Below, piece by piece: positions 10,363 to 22,146 of a stretch of 64,000 bases of DNA. This DNA is from Zygnema cylindricum. Lineage: Eukaryota; Streptophyta; Zygnematophyceae; Zygnematales; Zygnemataceae. The notes beneath the pieces were generated by a model, which was not told the origin of the DNA, ran no database searches, and worked only from the letters and a program-made list of their open reading frames with translations. How positions within the stretch are numbered: position 1 is the first letter of the stretch; each line of letters begins with the position of its first letter. The position numbers and the translations under genes are program-made. The stretch lies in assembly GCA_037447655.1 (NCBI GenBank), contig JBBHKE010003045.1, positions 186,001 through 250,000 on the forward strand. The letters are read 5' to 3'.

Positions 10363-13361
10363 TCACGGTGTGACAAGTCGGGCTCCACGAGGATAGTCGT
10401 GACATTGTCTCACGACACCAGGAACCGTATTCCAGGGATCATCAAAAATAGGATCTCTAAAACAACGAACATTATATGGAGGTGTGTGAAAACATGGCTC
10501 CACAGTTCCATTATAGCATACCTCACTTGTAAAAGGATCGTCGGAATTGTGAAATAAACCGTTGATAAACGTAATTTGTTTTCCTCGCAACCCAATGGCG
10601 GTATAACCGAAGGTTGATCCAGGACTCATGATGAGGTCATCACAAAAACTTAACAACCATATCTCTAACATCACCTCCACATTATGATTTGTTTGCTCAA
10701 ATTTTTGTTCCTCCTGCACACATTCATGGAAGGATAATTCAGAAAAATAAGCAATCATTCCTTATTGTTTGTGAGTTTCACAGCCATTTAATGACAGTCT
10801 AAAACACCATTTTCTAAAACTACTATAAGTTGTAAAATTCTGCACCAAGTACAATGAGTTTCATACCCTTTTGACCGCAAATTCAACTCCATACATCGCT
10901 AACCAAAATAAGATTTGCTTTAAACATGGATGTGTTCCACATATACAGAAAGTAACCTACAGTGTAAGGTCATAAGCCCAAGTTTGGCTTCTTATGGACA
11001 ATAACTTCATAATAGCAATGATGCATTCAACAAATTGTCAAACGAGAGGAGAGGGAAAAAGAAAAAGAGAGGGAGAGGGAGAGGGAGAGAGAAAAAAAAG
11101 ATAGGATTTAATCGCATCGCGACAAGTTCAAGAAAGAGCTTACCGCGCCACTAATCTTATGTACACTAAGCCGATTCCCATCAAGAACATCTGACTTATT
11201 GAAGGCCTCCGAAAGATGATCGTAAAATTCTTTTCTGAGAGAGGCCATTAAACAACCTGTTGTTTGAGAAGACGTCGCTGTGTTTTCAGAATTTAATAGA
11301 GGAAGAAACCCCCTCTTTTCTGCACATTCGAGTAGTCTATAGCTCTTCTCTCGTCTCCATGGATGCTCAAATGTTCGAACGTGAATACCGAGCTTTCGGT
11401 CATAGGATGCCATAGTTTTTTGCCAGTAAGACTTCATATTTGCCCAAATACTATTAACTGGACTAAAAAGGTACCTCGCTATATGAGTGAAAACATGTCG
11501 ATCGGGAAACCACTCTTCTAGTTTACTCCGGTAAGACGTATAATATAATCCCACAACAAAATACATGTTGGAACGGATTATCATCAGTGGAATTTTATTA
11601 ATATCTTCTGTGTCTGACGGACAATAAAATGTCATATCTGCCTCAGTTGCATGATTGATATCCGCAAGAATCGCAAAAGGAACATCGAGATTTCTGTTTT
11701 CTTCGTTTGCTTTTGCTGCACTTGATGTGAAAACTCCCATTCTATCAAGCTCATTTTGCAAAGCTTCTGTATTCACATCTTTTGGAAGCAACCAAGACGA
11801 CTTTGGAAAGGGTTCACAAAGAAAGTTTTCGATATCCCACCTCCGATCAGTTAAAAGTACTCGCTTTGTAAGCATAGCATAAATAAGGGCAGAGGCAGCC
11901 GATAAAAATCGGTTTCCAAGGCCATCATAAGTTGCTATCCATATGGCATACTTGCAAGGCAACTCTTTTTTCTGAGCAATGGCTTCAGCAAGATTGCCTT
12001 CTTTCGAACGACATTCTGCATGAAAATCCTCATATTCTCGAATTGCTTGCTTTAAAGATTCTGAGGGTTCAAGGTCAAAAGTTTTCCAGAGATGATATTG
12101 TTCTTCTTGACTCACACATTCCGGGTTTGGTTGTCCAGAAGAACGCAAACCGGGCACTCGACTTTGAGGAAGTTCAAAAGATTCAAAGTTTTCTGCAAAA
12201 ACGAGTAATAACATCACCTACTGAGTACGGCAAAAAAGAGTAGAAAGCGTATCAGCTGTTGGATAAGGCTAAACAAAAACAGTAAATATTGTAAAGCACA
12301 GATTAGGGAAAATGTCAGGCACAGAGCTGGACAACAATGTGAATAATTTTCGCTTGACAGTGATAGAAGTACTGAAGGCATGAGGGAGGGGAAGGAGAGA
12401 GGGGAGAAGGGAGGGGAAGGAGGGAAGGAAGGAGGAAAGAAGAAGGGGAGGAAGGAGGAAGACAACAGTTGGCAAATCCCAGGGTTCTAATAACACTGAT
12501 TTGGTCGCTCCTCTTTTTGGCCAAAAATCGTAAATTGACGTTAATAACACTATTTAAAGGAGCAAATTACAATCCATTACGTCACACTACACTATTATTA
12601 CGCTACAGTCTTACCGATCCTAATTTCGCTTTAGTACTTATAATCCATCACACTGAAGGCGACGCGCATTGAAGCGCATAAGAGAAATAGCATACTAAAA
12701 CACAGCTCATAGCAGCATACTGAACAGCTTATACTGTACTTTAACTGACATCAGTAAGATTGAAAAAAAATATGACATCAAAAGGAAGTCAAAACACTAA
12801 AGATTAAAGAACTAGAAAGACTAAAGATTAACGATTAAAGCCTAATTATTAAATATCAAAGATTAGAGATCTAATGTTTCAAAAAGCAGCATTTTTTCTT
12901 GAGAGGACTTGAGAGCACAGTAGAGGAAACTGGTAATCCATACATAGTCCACTTTAAAAAATCTTAACTTATAGAAGTGTAAACTTTAGAATACTTTTCT
13001 AGGATCGAAAAATAAAAGCTGCGTTTTTCAGAATTCAGCAAGAAATGAAATATTAGTTAAACCAAAAATTGATTCTTTTAGACAGATCATTCCAAACAAA
13101 AATAACAAATCTAGAAACATTGACAAGAAAAAAAAGAAAACGATCTAAATGAGTATTCATATTCTATACACAAATTAATTCAAAAGAAAAGAAATCAACC
13201 AAAATAAGCTGCTTAGCAAGCAAGTAAGACCAACCTCCTGCTCCTTCAGCTGAAACTGCCTGCTGTACAAAAAGACAAAAACAAATGATGAGCATGATAA
13301 TCCATGGATGCCACGACCTCCTTGCAAAATTTAAGATTGTAAGAACACTTTTGGTAGCCAT
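10363..13361 (-). CDS. GT37 family (xyloglucan-type) fucosyltransferase (3 exons)
   Basis: Minus-strand exons 13361-13235, 12192-11144 and 10713-10363 join in frame to 508 aa; introns are GT-AG in phases 1 and 0. GT37 enzymes are Golgi type II membrane proteins that transfer fucose from GDP-fucose to xyloglucan, arabinogalactan or related wall glycans. A membrane anchor spans about residues 19-36 (PWIIMLIICFCLFVQQAV). Next come GLGNRFLSAASALIYAMLT (from 133) with KRVLLTD, the GDP-fucose-type motif GIHVRTFE (311-318), and the C-terminal MSPGSTFGYTAIGLRG (from 421), all in family order. The length is close to land-plant FUTs (about 500-560 aa). The start is placed at 13361 (AAGAAATGGCT); an in-frame ATG at 13418 would add 19 residues. 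Acceptor substrate cannot be told from sequence. Confidence 0.93.
11046..11099 (-). repeat. CT-rich tract near donor of fucosyltransferase intron 2
   Basis: On the gene's sense strand the tract reads TTTTCTCTCTCCCTCTCCC... and starts about 45 nt after the GTAAGC donor at 11143. A second sense-strand CT-rich tract lies in intron 1 at about 12379-12462, some 190 nt upstream of the acceptor. Confidence 0.8.
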
Positions 13362-13495
13362 TTCTTGTAACTTTACAGAGCAGTAGAAACTAGAGAGAGA
13401 GAGAAAGAGTGAGAGCAAAGCAAATCACAGCAAGACTAAATTCAAATTTTGAGCCTGTGGTCAGAGTGTACGGTACTGTACTGCACAGTACAGTA

Positions 13496-13694
13496 CACCG
13501 TGTATCGCTATTAATGTTAATTCCTTTTTTCGCCGCTTAAAACATCTTTTCTCCGTGCACACTTGTCCAATTTTTAAGTGGAGACTGCAAATCGGAAGGT
13601 GAGAATCTTACTTTCAATCGCAACCGCCGGACTAGCAGTCTGACAAGAATATGTTTTAAAGTGGCGAAAAAACAAAACGTTAAAACACACGGTG
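13496..13694. mobile_element. Short TIR element (MITE), CACCGTGTATCGC family
   Basis: Left CACCGTGTATCGCTATTAAT and right end ...CACACGGTG, each flanked by TA. The sub-terminal TTTTCGCCGCTTAAAACAT is also inverted at the right (ATGTTTTAAAGTGGCGAAAA). Related copies are at 15687-15849 (partial), 35516-35732 and about 50945-51150. It sits about 130 bp upstream of the fucosyltransferase start. Confidence 0.8.
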
Positions 13695-13792
13695 TAACTC
13701 AGAATCTGTGACAAAAATGCTACATTCTGTAGTTCTGTACCATAGTTCAAAAGTAGGCGTTTTTTGGTAGGCCTTTTGTAGGCCGCCTTTAG

Positions 13793-13978
13793 CGTAAGTT
13801 GTGTTACGGGCTTTCCACGTGATCTTCTTAGATCGCTACTTTCATCAGCGACCGTCCGATCGTCCGAATCTGACGATAGTCATATCGTAAGCTGTGTTAT
13901 GGGCTTTTCATGTGATCTCCTTAGATCGTTACTTTCATCAACGACCGTCAGATCATCCAAATCTGACGGTTTAAATAA
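13793..13978. repeat. 93-bp tandem duplication
   Basis: 13793-13885 and 13886-13978 share 'cgtaag(t/c)tgtgtta(c/t)gggctttcca(c/t)gtgatct...cttagatcg(c/t)tactttcatca(g/a)cgaccgtc'. Differences are mostly transitions. No coding content seen. Confidence 0.8.
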
Positions 13979-14540
13979 AAAGTCGCTCAAAACTCACAGA
14001 AAAATGATTTTTTTGTCCGATTTCTTTTTCAAATTTAGACATGACGTTTAATTCTCTATCGATCCATGTGCAACTCAACCCTGTTACTATTTTATTTCAT
14101 TTTGCGGCCAATACAATATGGGTCTTAAGGCCATTTTGTATGTTTTGCATACAATAGGCATATTGTATGGGCGTACGTATTGATGAAAGTAAACAGACAA
14201 ACGGACAAACAGGTTTTTTTTTGTGTATTCTCCCAACTGCAAAAATACAAATGAAAACTTCTGACGCGTGCAACCCAGGCTTTCTATTCGTCAATAGGGT
14301 AGTATTTTGATTAAAAGCAGGTCGCGATTTGATTTCAGTGCAAGTGTGAAGATGAGCTGGAAGTGGGTCGCGATGATAATACTGCCAAATCGCCGTACCT
14401 TTCAAGTTCCAAGATGACGCAGAATGTATTTGAGTTTTTGCCCATTTTTCGTACGGCGTAATTTTTTCAAGTAGGAAGTCCCATTTTCTATGTAAACGAC
14501 GGAAAAAAACCCTTACTTGAACACATGGGGACACGCCCTC

Positions 14541-15320
14541 AGGGTGCGTTTCTATGTACTTCAAACTTAGAGATTTTTTTTTGTTTTTTAGCGCAGATCC
14601 TGCGGACCCGGATTTCGGGTGTCCCTATGTGTACCAAACGAAATTGTCACTTAAGGGCGTGACGATTGTATACGTCGACAATGCCCGTGACGGCTGTCAA
14701 CGTCTACAATGTGTGATGACGCACGTTATTTTTTGTAACTGCTTGTGACGTCGCGTGACTTTTTGTGACATTGTAGACTTACCGCCCTCCAGCCTGTGCC
14801 GTTTCACGGTTGAAGAAGATGCGATTTGACTTTGCGTCTATTGTTGGCTCGACGTGAAATGGCATCGGAACCTTGAGACCCCTGCAAAAAAAAAATCCGT
14901 ACCGGATGGAAACGGACAAAACAAAACAAACTGTGTACTTCTCTTTGTCGTGTTATACAAAAACGGACAAAACATAGCGAATCGTGCACACTTCCACGTC
15001 GCTTGAATTCGTTTGAAGTTTTTAAACAAAACATTACACGTGCGAATACATGTTCCTATTTGTTTATAGAAAATCCCTAATTTTAAAACACATCGGCCCT
15101 GTATTTTAAAGATAAGGTTGAAGATGACGTTTTTTGTCGTCGAAGTGGGTCGAAAAACACAAGACGACAACATGTAGTACATTTTAAATTCGATGATGAC
15201 GCAAAATGTACTTTTTTTTTTCTATTTTATTGTACGGTTGAAACTTACGCAGTACGGCTCTAAGTTTTACAGGAAAATGACAGAAAAAAACCCTTACTTA
15301 AGCACACAGAGACGCACCCT
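14541..15320. mobile_element. 780-bp TIR element (possibly Mutator-like MITE)
   Basis: Ends AGGGTGCGTTTCTATGT... and ...ACAGAGACGCACCCT form inverted repeats of about 20 bp. A truncated relative abuts its left end: 14140-14539 ends CACATGGGGACACGCCCT and shares internal 'aagtgggtcg', 'gatgacgca' and 'gaaaaaaacccttact' segments with it. Relatives are also at 35893-38051. No clear target duplication, so the superfamily is not fixed. Confidence 0.65.
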
Positions 15321-15339
15321 AAATTAGTGTGGGTTTCAA

Positions 15340-15682
15340 GTTTTCATATGTGAAGTTCTGTACCGTGGTACGTACTAAATAAGTAACTATATGAATTAGT
15401 GTTACAGTATTAGTACTTTTTCGTCGGTTACATTTTGCGGCGTTACCTTTTAAGTCACGGAACGAAAATCACGTCGTACGTCGCGTTTCAGAAAAATTGT
15501 CGTTATCGCTAAAACAGCATATAAAATAAAAAATTTATTTTATAAAATACAATAAATCGCGATATATATCGCGATGAACATGTTGGTCGCGGTACGATAT
15601 ATCGAAGAATTTCCTCGATCGATATTCAATATATTTAATATCGAAATCATCGCGATATGAAACTACCCGATACCCAACACTA
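15340..15682. mobile_element. Truncated hAT MITE (TAGTGTTGGGTATCG family)
   Basis: Matches the right 330 bp of the complete element at 32852-33655 (TACGTACTAAATAA, GTCGGTTACATTTTGCGGC, ATCACGTCGTACGTCGCG, then GATATATCG repeats) and ends CCCGATACCCAACACTA. The left end is missing. A partial copy of the CACCGTGTATCGC MITE follows it (15687-15849). Confidence 0.75.
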
Positions 15683-15851
15683 TACTTTCTCCGAACACGC
15701 GAGTCGGATTATGGATTTGACGGTTGCGATTGGAAGCCAAGATTACCATCTTTCGATTGGCGGTCTCCAAGTGAAAATCGGACAAGTGTGTGCGGGGAAA
15801 AGATGTTTTAATTGGCGAAAAAATTGTCAGCACTAATAGCGCTACATGGGT

Positions 15852-17672
15852 GTACATTGTACAGTGAATCTTGCGTGTACTCTACTCTACCCGTTCGAGC
15901 GAAGCGGTCAAATCGCACGAATTTCTCGACATTGTGAAAATTCAAATTTCGCACTGGCCTCCGCACTAAAATTCCGCATAATTTTCGCACAATTTTCGGC
16001 ACAGGGTTGTACACCGTCCAGTGCAGCAGTACAATTTTTGTCATTATGCCGATGTACATTTATAGTGGTCAACTGGTACTACCGCCCTGCCACGATTGTA
16101 CCGCATTGCAAAGAGTACACCTGCACTATTCACTGCTCAGCTATTATTCAGATGACAGAATTGATTCAATCTAAGTTCGTTGGAGCAACACTGTTCACAA
16201 TTGCAAGTCACCAATATAACAGATAATTCTTAACGCACATTTATGCACTCACTCTCGATTCTTAAAACTTCTACATGGTTGCTTGTTTAAGATGGGTTTC
16301 AAACTTAGAAGTCGAGTTGCAGGATAGAAAGTGATACTTTTGTAGATTGTCCAAGTATTGGTCTCCTTCTAATTACAATCAAATGTTATTCACATTGAAT
16401 GCCAGATGTAGGATCCATCAGACAAGTGAACCGCATTCCGATACAACACAATAACACAATACGCACTCTGCTTTTCAAATCAAGAGCAACCTATCGATTC
16501 ATGTACAATGTAAACGTCAGCAGGCCTGTGTCACCACTTGGTCCACAATTACTAACATTATAGCTTTCTTCAAGAGCATGTATTTATGCGTTATGTGAAC
16601 GTGGCTTCTGTTTCATTCAGGTTAGGGTACAGTCAATAGACTGATCAAACAGTATGGTTTTTTCAGTAACTCATTTCTGTGGACATTGGGTTGAAAAAAC
16701 CCAGAAACTATTTCATTGTAATGGAAGGAGATTCGTTCGTCCTCGCATATTTGTAGGTTTCTTTCCATACATCAGTAAGCTATACAGACGATTTGGCAAT
16801 ACATCTATTAATTAGTTTGCGTAGCACTTCACATATAGAAATATTGGGCATATTTTTAAAAGTTCAGGCATAAATGAAATGGGCAACAGGCATTGGGTCA
16901 CGGTACAGCCACAAAGATGTCAATTTCACAGTCATTGCACCACTATACGGTACAATGCACACCACCAAGCACAATATTTATCAGCTCTCAAGGGAGTAAA
17001 AAGACATTTTGTACCTTCATGAATAACTTCCCCTCCTGGACATGTGTAGGAGACAAATCTCGTCGTTGAAAAAACAGAATGCGTGAAAAAGAACTAGTAG
17101 AACTCCTACTATCACACAGAAAGCTGAGCAGAAAGCTGAGCAGAAAAACTTGCTGTCAGTTACTAGATTGACGCACACAGATTCAACGCTCAAATTTAAT
17201 CTTGTCATAGATGCCATGTTTCCTCAAGATGGCAAGTTATTATGGAAAGCTCTGCCAGCTCCCTGGCTTTCTTCTCTCATTAAAAAGATAAAATGTCTAA
17301 ATTCATAAATTCAACTACTTTCTAAACTACTCCCATGCCTCAAGTCATCAGCTTTTTGTGCATTGGGAATGAGCATTTTTCGACTAGCAAATATATTTTA
17401 CCCACACTACAAACTGCATTGTCCCGTGGGAGATAAATGAGTGCCCATACTTTGGAATGCCATGATTGCTGGTAGGAACAATCTCTTTCACCCAAATCCT
17501 GACGACTAATACAATTAATTTCGTCATCATGGCATGAACAGACAAACTGCTGCTGCTTGGCCTGCAAGTTTTTAATTTGACATCAACTATTGTTTTTGCC
17601 CACTTTAGTTGCAAACAGCAGGGATGTAACCAAATGGCCAGCTGTACTATACATCATCATACATTCCAGCAA
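15852..17672. other. Intergenic, downstream of VHA-e
   Basis: No recognisable gene. A tandem pair CTCAGCTTTCTG(CTCAGCTTTCTG) on the minus strand at about 17126-17146 is the only local structure noted. The 3' UTR of VHA-e should occupy the part next to 17672. Confidence 0.4.
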
Positions 17673-17826
17673 TCAGTTTTCCACTGACAAAATGGGAACT
17701 ATAAGAGGATTTGTTTGCGCCAAGAAAACTATGGCCCACCTGCATCAGTTGAAAAATAATAATAAAAATAATAATTAGTACACTGTGAGAAGTGTCCACG
17801 ATTTCACTGCAAACAAAAAAAAAACA

Positions 17827-17880
<54 letters not shown>

Positions 17881-19685
17881 TGTTCATACACTGATTTTCT
17901 GGTTTTTTTGTATCCATTTTCTGCCGACAATTGTCAAGAACAAACTATGAGTTTCCAAAAGCGACTAAGTCCACGGATGAGACCTTCGTAGCTCAGAAAA
18001 GGTATCCCACATAATTTACAAGAACTGACTCCATGAGAAAAATCTTACATCAGGTTGTACATGAATCTTTTCAGCTGACATCTTCTTCCAAGGACTTTCA
18101 CCCGTAAAGAAAAGGATACACTTTGAGCTCAATATTCCCACACCATAATTGCGAGTCATACAAACCTCAAGAACTATATGCCTTTTAGTCATTCCCATTC
18201 ACCGCTATGTTCACCACGTTCAACAAACATGCTAATCATGGATTTCAATGGACACTCAGAAAACAGAAAAAACAAATGCTTCTATCAAACGGACAAATGG
18301 CAAATAGAATGAGGTCATGAGTAACAATTCCCCTTTCCAAGCAGATAGCTATGAATGTCTGGGTTCAATAATATATAGGACATGCATCTTATTGTACCCC
18401 AATTTTCCACAGATGCAGCGACTATTTTCTGCGTCTGATAGATTCTGGCATAGTAATTTTCATTTACTAGGCCTTTCTGGCATTCAAATTTCAAAACACT
18501 AACTTGTCATATGCTTAGAGAAAGCTGGCTATTTACATGTCAAAGTCCAATAAGAAACTCGGAGAAAATCTTTTTTGAATAATGAAAACTGGCAAGCACA
18601 CAACTTTAAAACATGCCAAAAAAATCATAGAAAAGATATGAACAGGATCGTGAATGTCCCATCAGGTTGAGACTCAACCGTTGGGTTCAATTTTTTATTT
18701 TATGGAAATCATAGACTTCCCCAAGTAGGCTTCTCAATGTATGTGGGGGACAGAGCTGAGGTGTAAACATAAACTTGAAAATGCAACAATCCAACAACAA
18801 AGCAATAACAGTCTAATTCCTAGTGTTCTGTAAGACTGAAAAATAGAAGGCAATTAAAAACGTGATTTCCAAGTAAAAAACAGACGAGCAGCTGATGAGG
18901 TACTGTCAACAGATGATAGATTGACAAATGCAATGCTCCCATACCTCCACTATTAGAACGGCCAAATGAAAGAGATTGATACGCAAGTGTGTGCATTGAA
19001 GTCCTTACAGAAGTATGTTACAGATAATCCACTATACAGCAGCTACTTCACTGGTCTTTCTGGTTGCAGTGTAAGTGAGATTGCGAGAACCATACCCTAA
19101 GGGAAAATGCAGATACCTTTTACATGAAAAAAACCCTGACAATCTTGTTAAGGACGAAAGAGTAAGAATGACTTACACCATCCAGCAGCTTACGACTGTA
19201 GTGATAAGAAGAGTTAGATGTAACCTGCGAAACAGCCAAAAAAGGACATAATAAACATAATCAGTCGATGGTTATACAAAAACAAACTGCGCCACCATCA
19301 TAAGTGTAAATCACAGGCTTTCAAATAAGAGTTTCGAAGACGAAAAAGGCCATCAGTGTGTACGAAGCTATTCAACATTATCAAATTCAATGGGACCTTG
19401 CTTCTTGATAGCTCCGTATGAAACAATTCTGATTCACAGTGTTTTAAATCAACAAATTTGTTCGGATCCACATGAATGGTAATGAAAGGTATGCAAGCAG
19501 CAATATGATATCTTCATAATAATAAAGCGTACTCCGACACATAAAGTAAAATACGAAGCTTGTAAGCCACAGCTCGAGGGTACTCACAAGTTTGTACTAG
19601 GCCCCTTATTGTACAAAACTCTCAAAAGAACGGCAGCAAGGAAGCCGATAAAGAAGAAGACGAGGGTTGTTGATAGAAAACTCAT
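17673..19685 (-). CDS. VHA-e: V-type proton ATPase subunit e (3 small exons)
   Basis: Minus-strand exons 19685-19588, 19224-19177 and 17739-17673 join in frame (phases 2 and 2) to exactly 70 aa, the standard length for plant VHA-e (yeast Vma9). The subunit is a two-helix membrane protein of the V0 sector of the proton-pumping ATPase of vacuole and endomembranes. Helix 1 is STTLVFFFIGFLAAVLLRVL; the family loop NKGPSTNLLHLTL follows; helix 2 spans LLITTVVSCWM|VWAIVFLAQ; the tail is TNPLIVPILSVEN. Exon 2 is only 48 nt, donor GTAAGT. Exon 3 was found by searching for the conserved WAIVxLAQxNPLIVPIL ending and lies 1.4 kb away behind TGATGCAG, just past a (GT)n tract. All three exons are shorter than typical gene-finder limits. 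Confidence 0.95.
17823..17878. repeat. (CA)n microsatellite in VHA-e intron 2
   Basis: A run of CA repeats (GT on the gene's sense strand) about 85 nt upstream of the exon 3 acceptor. Confidence 0.95.
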
Positions 19686-20772
19686 TTCTTCCGACTTTTC
19701 AGAAACGTAACGCTCTTTCTATGTTTTCAAATTCTGTACAAACACTTACTCAAAGAGTCCTGGCACATCAACACGTGATAAAAAAAAAAAAAAAACTGTA
19801 CAAATGAGTAACTGAAGTATTGCCAAACTGCAATGAAAACCACCTATGTATAACACCTCCGATTAGGGTTTTTGTGGAGCATTCAAAGCAACAGATTTCA
19901 AAATTGACTCTCCCGGATGTTAATCACCATTTCCACATATTTATTTACATACTTCCGGTTAAGCACTGCACATACCTGCTAGCAAACATCTTTAACTACC
20001 TACAGCTGAACATTTTTAAGTCTTCCTTACAATAGGTCCATGAGATCCTTAAAGTGCAAACACTGTTTTGCCTCACAACATACATCGCATATAAAACATT
20101 AAAGCAAACAATCACATTCAGGTTAAAATGATAACCATCGGAAACCGAATAGTGTGTAACAGAAGCTAAAATAGTTCAGTTTTCAGAGCCATTCCTAGTC
20201 CTTCTGAGATATAGACTCCATCAACAAACCGTAAAACATTATTGAGAAAACACTCAACGATGAATAAAGATAGATTCCAGGCATGTATCTTCTTTTTTTC
20301 ATTCACTTATGATTTCAACAGGTGCTCTGTCTCCACCATATTTACAAAAGGTGGAATATTCTCACCTGACAATATGTAAAAACTACTAAGGATGACCTTC
20401 AGGTTGAGAAAACCTAGAAATGCCTGTCAGACGAAGAAGCTGCGTGTTTCTACGTTGTACATAACTAATCAAAAAAGAGTTCTGCAAGTGTTGATTATTT
20501 TCCCTCTTCCAACACCTGGACTTCGCCAACAGCGATCACATATAAGGCAAAGTGGAAAAGGTGTGTCCCGTTTCATCATAAAAGTACAAAACAGTACCAA
20601 GGTCAAGGAGAAGTACAAGTATGTACATTGTTCTAAAGTGCGGAAAATGATATTCTAATACAAGTTTTTAGCTCGATTTTTACTGATCAAAAAGTCGCAC
20701 AGATGGGTTGAATACGAATATATAGTACGCACGAATTACCTGTACTGTACTGTACTGTAGTCGGCCACAAGT
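19686..20772. other. Upstream region of VHA-e
   Basis: No gene recognised. Contains an A13 run near 19781-19794 and CTGTA repeats near 20740-20760, the latter a mark of MITE target sites in this window. The VHA-e promoter should lie in its first few hundred bases. Confidence 0.35.
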
Positions 20773-20822
20773 TTAAAATGGTACAATGAGTAAAAGTACA
20801 AATGGTACAGTACCGTGAACAC

Positions 20823-20915
20823 TCTCAGATGTTGAATCGGGCTTCTCAGATGTTGAATCGGGATTCTCAGATGTTGAATCGGGCCTCTCAGATGCTGAAT
20901 CGGGCTTCTCAGATG
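20823..20915. repeat. 21-bp minisatellite (about 4.4 units)
   Basis: Unit TCTCAGATGTTGAATCGGGCT repeated with few changes. The period is 7 codons. On the minus strand it reads as SE(K/R/N)PDS(T/A) heptads in the frame of the candidate exon. Confidence 0.95.
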
Positions 20916-20949
20916 GAAACCAGTGTCTGCGCGCGCGCGAGCCACAAGA

Positions 20950-21760
20950 CAGAGGTCGCAAACGGTCAACCGAAACCGTGACCGACCGTTAACCGACCGC
21001 CCGCGCCGGATCCGGAACGGATTCGGTTGCAAAATTTTGGGGGTCGGGCGGTTACGGTCGGTTGACTCACCAGGAAAAAAAAACCGGTCAGTTACGGTCG
21101 GTCAAACAAAAAACCAAAAAAAATGAAAATTTTGTACTTTTTTTTTCCAACATTATTGTTCTTTGTACTTTTGGTATCGTGGAAGTACGTGGCATCATGA
21201 TTAGCGTCGCAAATCTGACACGGTACTGTAGTAAGCTATTTATTTCGCAAATCAAAGGGAACGCGACAAAGCGTCGCAAATCTGACACGGTAGTACACTA
21301 TTCATTTCGAAAATCTTAGGGAAAGCGACAAAGCGTCTCAAATCTGACACGGTAGTACAATATTCATTTCGCAAATCTTAGGCAACGCGACAAAGCGTCG
21401 CAAATCTGACACAGTAGTACACTATTCATTTCGCAAATCTTAGGGAACGCGACAAAGCGTCGCCAATCTGACACGGTAGTAACACTATTCATTTCGCAAA
21501 TATTAGGAACGCGACAAATCGTAATTATTGGCTTATTCCGTCGTACATTGATTAATTTTGTACTTTTTCGGTTACGGGCGGGCACGGTTAGTCGCGAAAA
21601 ATCAAGATTCGGTTAATTTTTTTTTTCGTAAACGACGGTCGGTTAACGGTTAACAATTTTGGAGCGTGACAAAACTCGGTCGGGCGTCGGTTACTCAGAT
21701 TTTGAAAAAAAAAAAACGGTCGGTTTCGGGTATGATTTTTTTTTACTTTTGCGACCTCTG
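20950..21760. mobile_element. hAT MITE, CAGAGGTCGCAAA family, 811 bp, 8-bp TSD
   Basis: Begins CAGAGGTCGCAAACGGTC and ends TTTTGCGACCTCTG. It is flanked on both sides by CCACAAGA (20942-20949 and 21761-21768), an 8-bp duplication as expected for hAT. The sub-terminal regions carry CGGTCGGTT-type repeats in both orientations and the interior carries the 62-bp array. No transposase, so non-autonomous. Confidence 0.92.
21205..21520. repeat. 62-bp tandem array inside the hAT element (5 units)
   Basis: Units start near 21205, 21271, 21333, 21395 and 21457. Each reads 'gcgtcgcaaatctgacacgg', then 'tagtacactattcatttcgc', then 'aaatcttagggaacgcgacaaa'. Single or partial units recur at 51945-52030 and 52572-52620 in a sister element. 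Confidence 0.92.
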
Positions 21761-22146
21761 CCACAAGATGCGTCTCTATTGGAATGAATTTCATAATCGG
21801 CGGAGTGTTCACGATCCGTCCGATGAAGAATCTCGGAAACGGCATTTGTCATGATAGTATACACCAGCCGTCCGATATCGAAATTTGAAACCAGGCGCAA
21901 TAACTTCCGGTTTAGATTATCGTTGTAAATTTGTAATTCTTCCACATTCGTGGATGTTTTCAATATTAGACGCTACACAGACAAGGGACACACACGCTTC
22001 TACTCCCGTAGGCTGGTTACACTGCCCACCGTTATAAGAGTTGACGACTTAACGCTACTAACGATGGGCGGTGTAGCAATTGGCGTGTAGCACAATTTCT
22101 GCTTGTGTGTCGTTACTGTGTACTTGCACTACAGTGCAGTACAGTA

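Larger units (their letters stand above)
20773..21975 (-). pseudogene. Candidate coding exon split by a hAT insertion, function unknown
   Basis: With the hAT element 20950-21760 and one copy of its 8-bp target duplication ignored, the minus strand is open from about 21975 (after a possible TGTGTAG acceptor) to a TAA at 20773, roughly 130 codons. The upstream part reads NVEELQIYNDNLNRKLLRLV...NAVSEILHRTDREHSADYEI; after the insertion site come four SEKPDST-type heptads from a 21-bp repeat. The element plus duplication is 819 nt, a multiple of three. No family recognised; no ATG at the start. It could be an exon of an unknown gene, a transposon gene remnant, or chance. Confidence 0.3.

Noticed and set aside
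14097-14564. 155-codon minus-strand open frame
   Set aside because: It lies within repeat-family sequence shared with 14541-15320 and 37570-38051 and has no protein resemblance.
15846-16226. 126-codon plus-strand open frame
   Set aside because: Starts at the edge of a MITE fragment and has no recognisable domain.
17384-17480. Minus-strand WALIYLP as the last VHA-e exon
   Set aside because: No suitable acceptor or phase; the exon at 17739-17673 matches the conserved C-terminus in the right phase.
19040-19110. Minus-strand exon after CCCTTAG (GMVLAISLTLQPERP) as the VHA-e end
   Set aside because: Weak resemblance and needs a poorer donor; superseded by the true exon 3.
20950-21760. hAT element acting as a spliceable intron (introner) in the candidate exon
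   Set aside because: On the minus strand there is no AG near the 3' junction (GACCTCTGTCTTGTGG), so it cannot be removed as a normal GT-AG intron.
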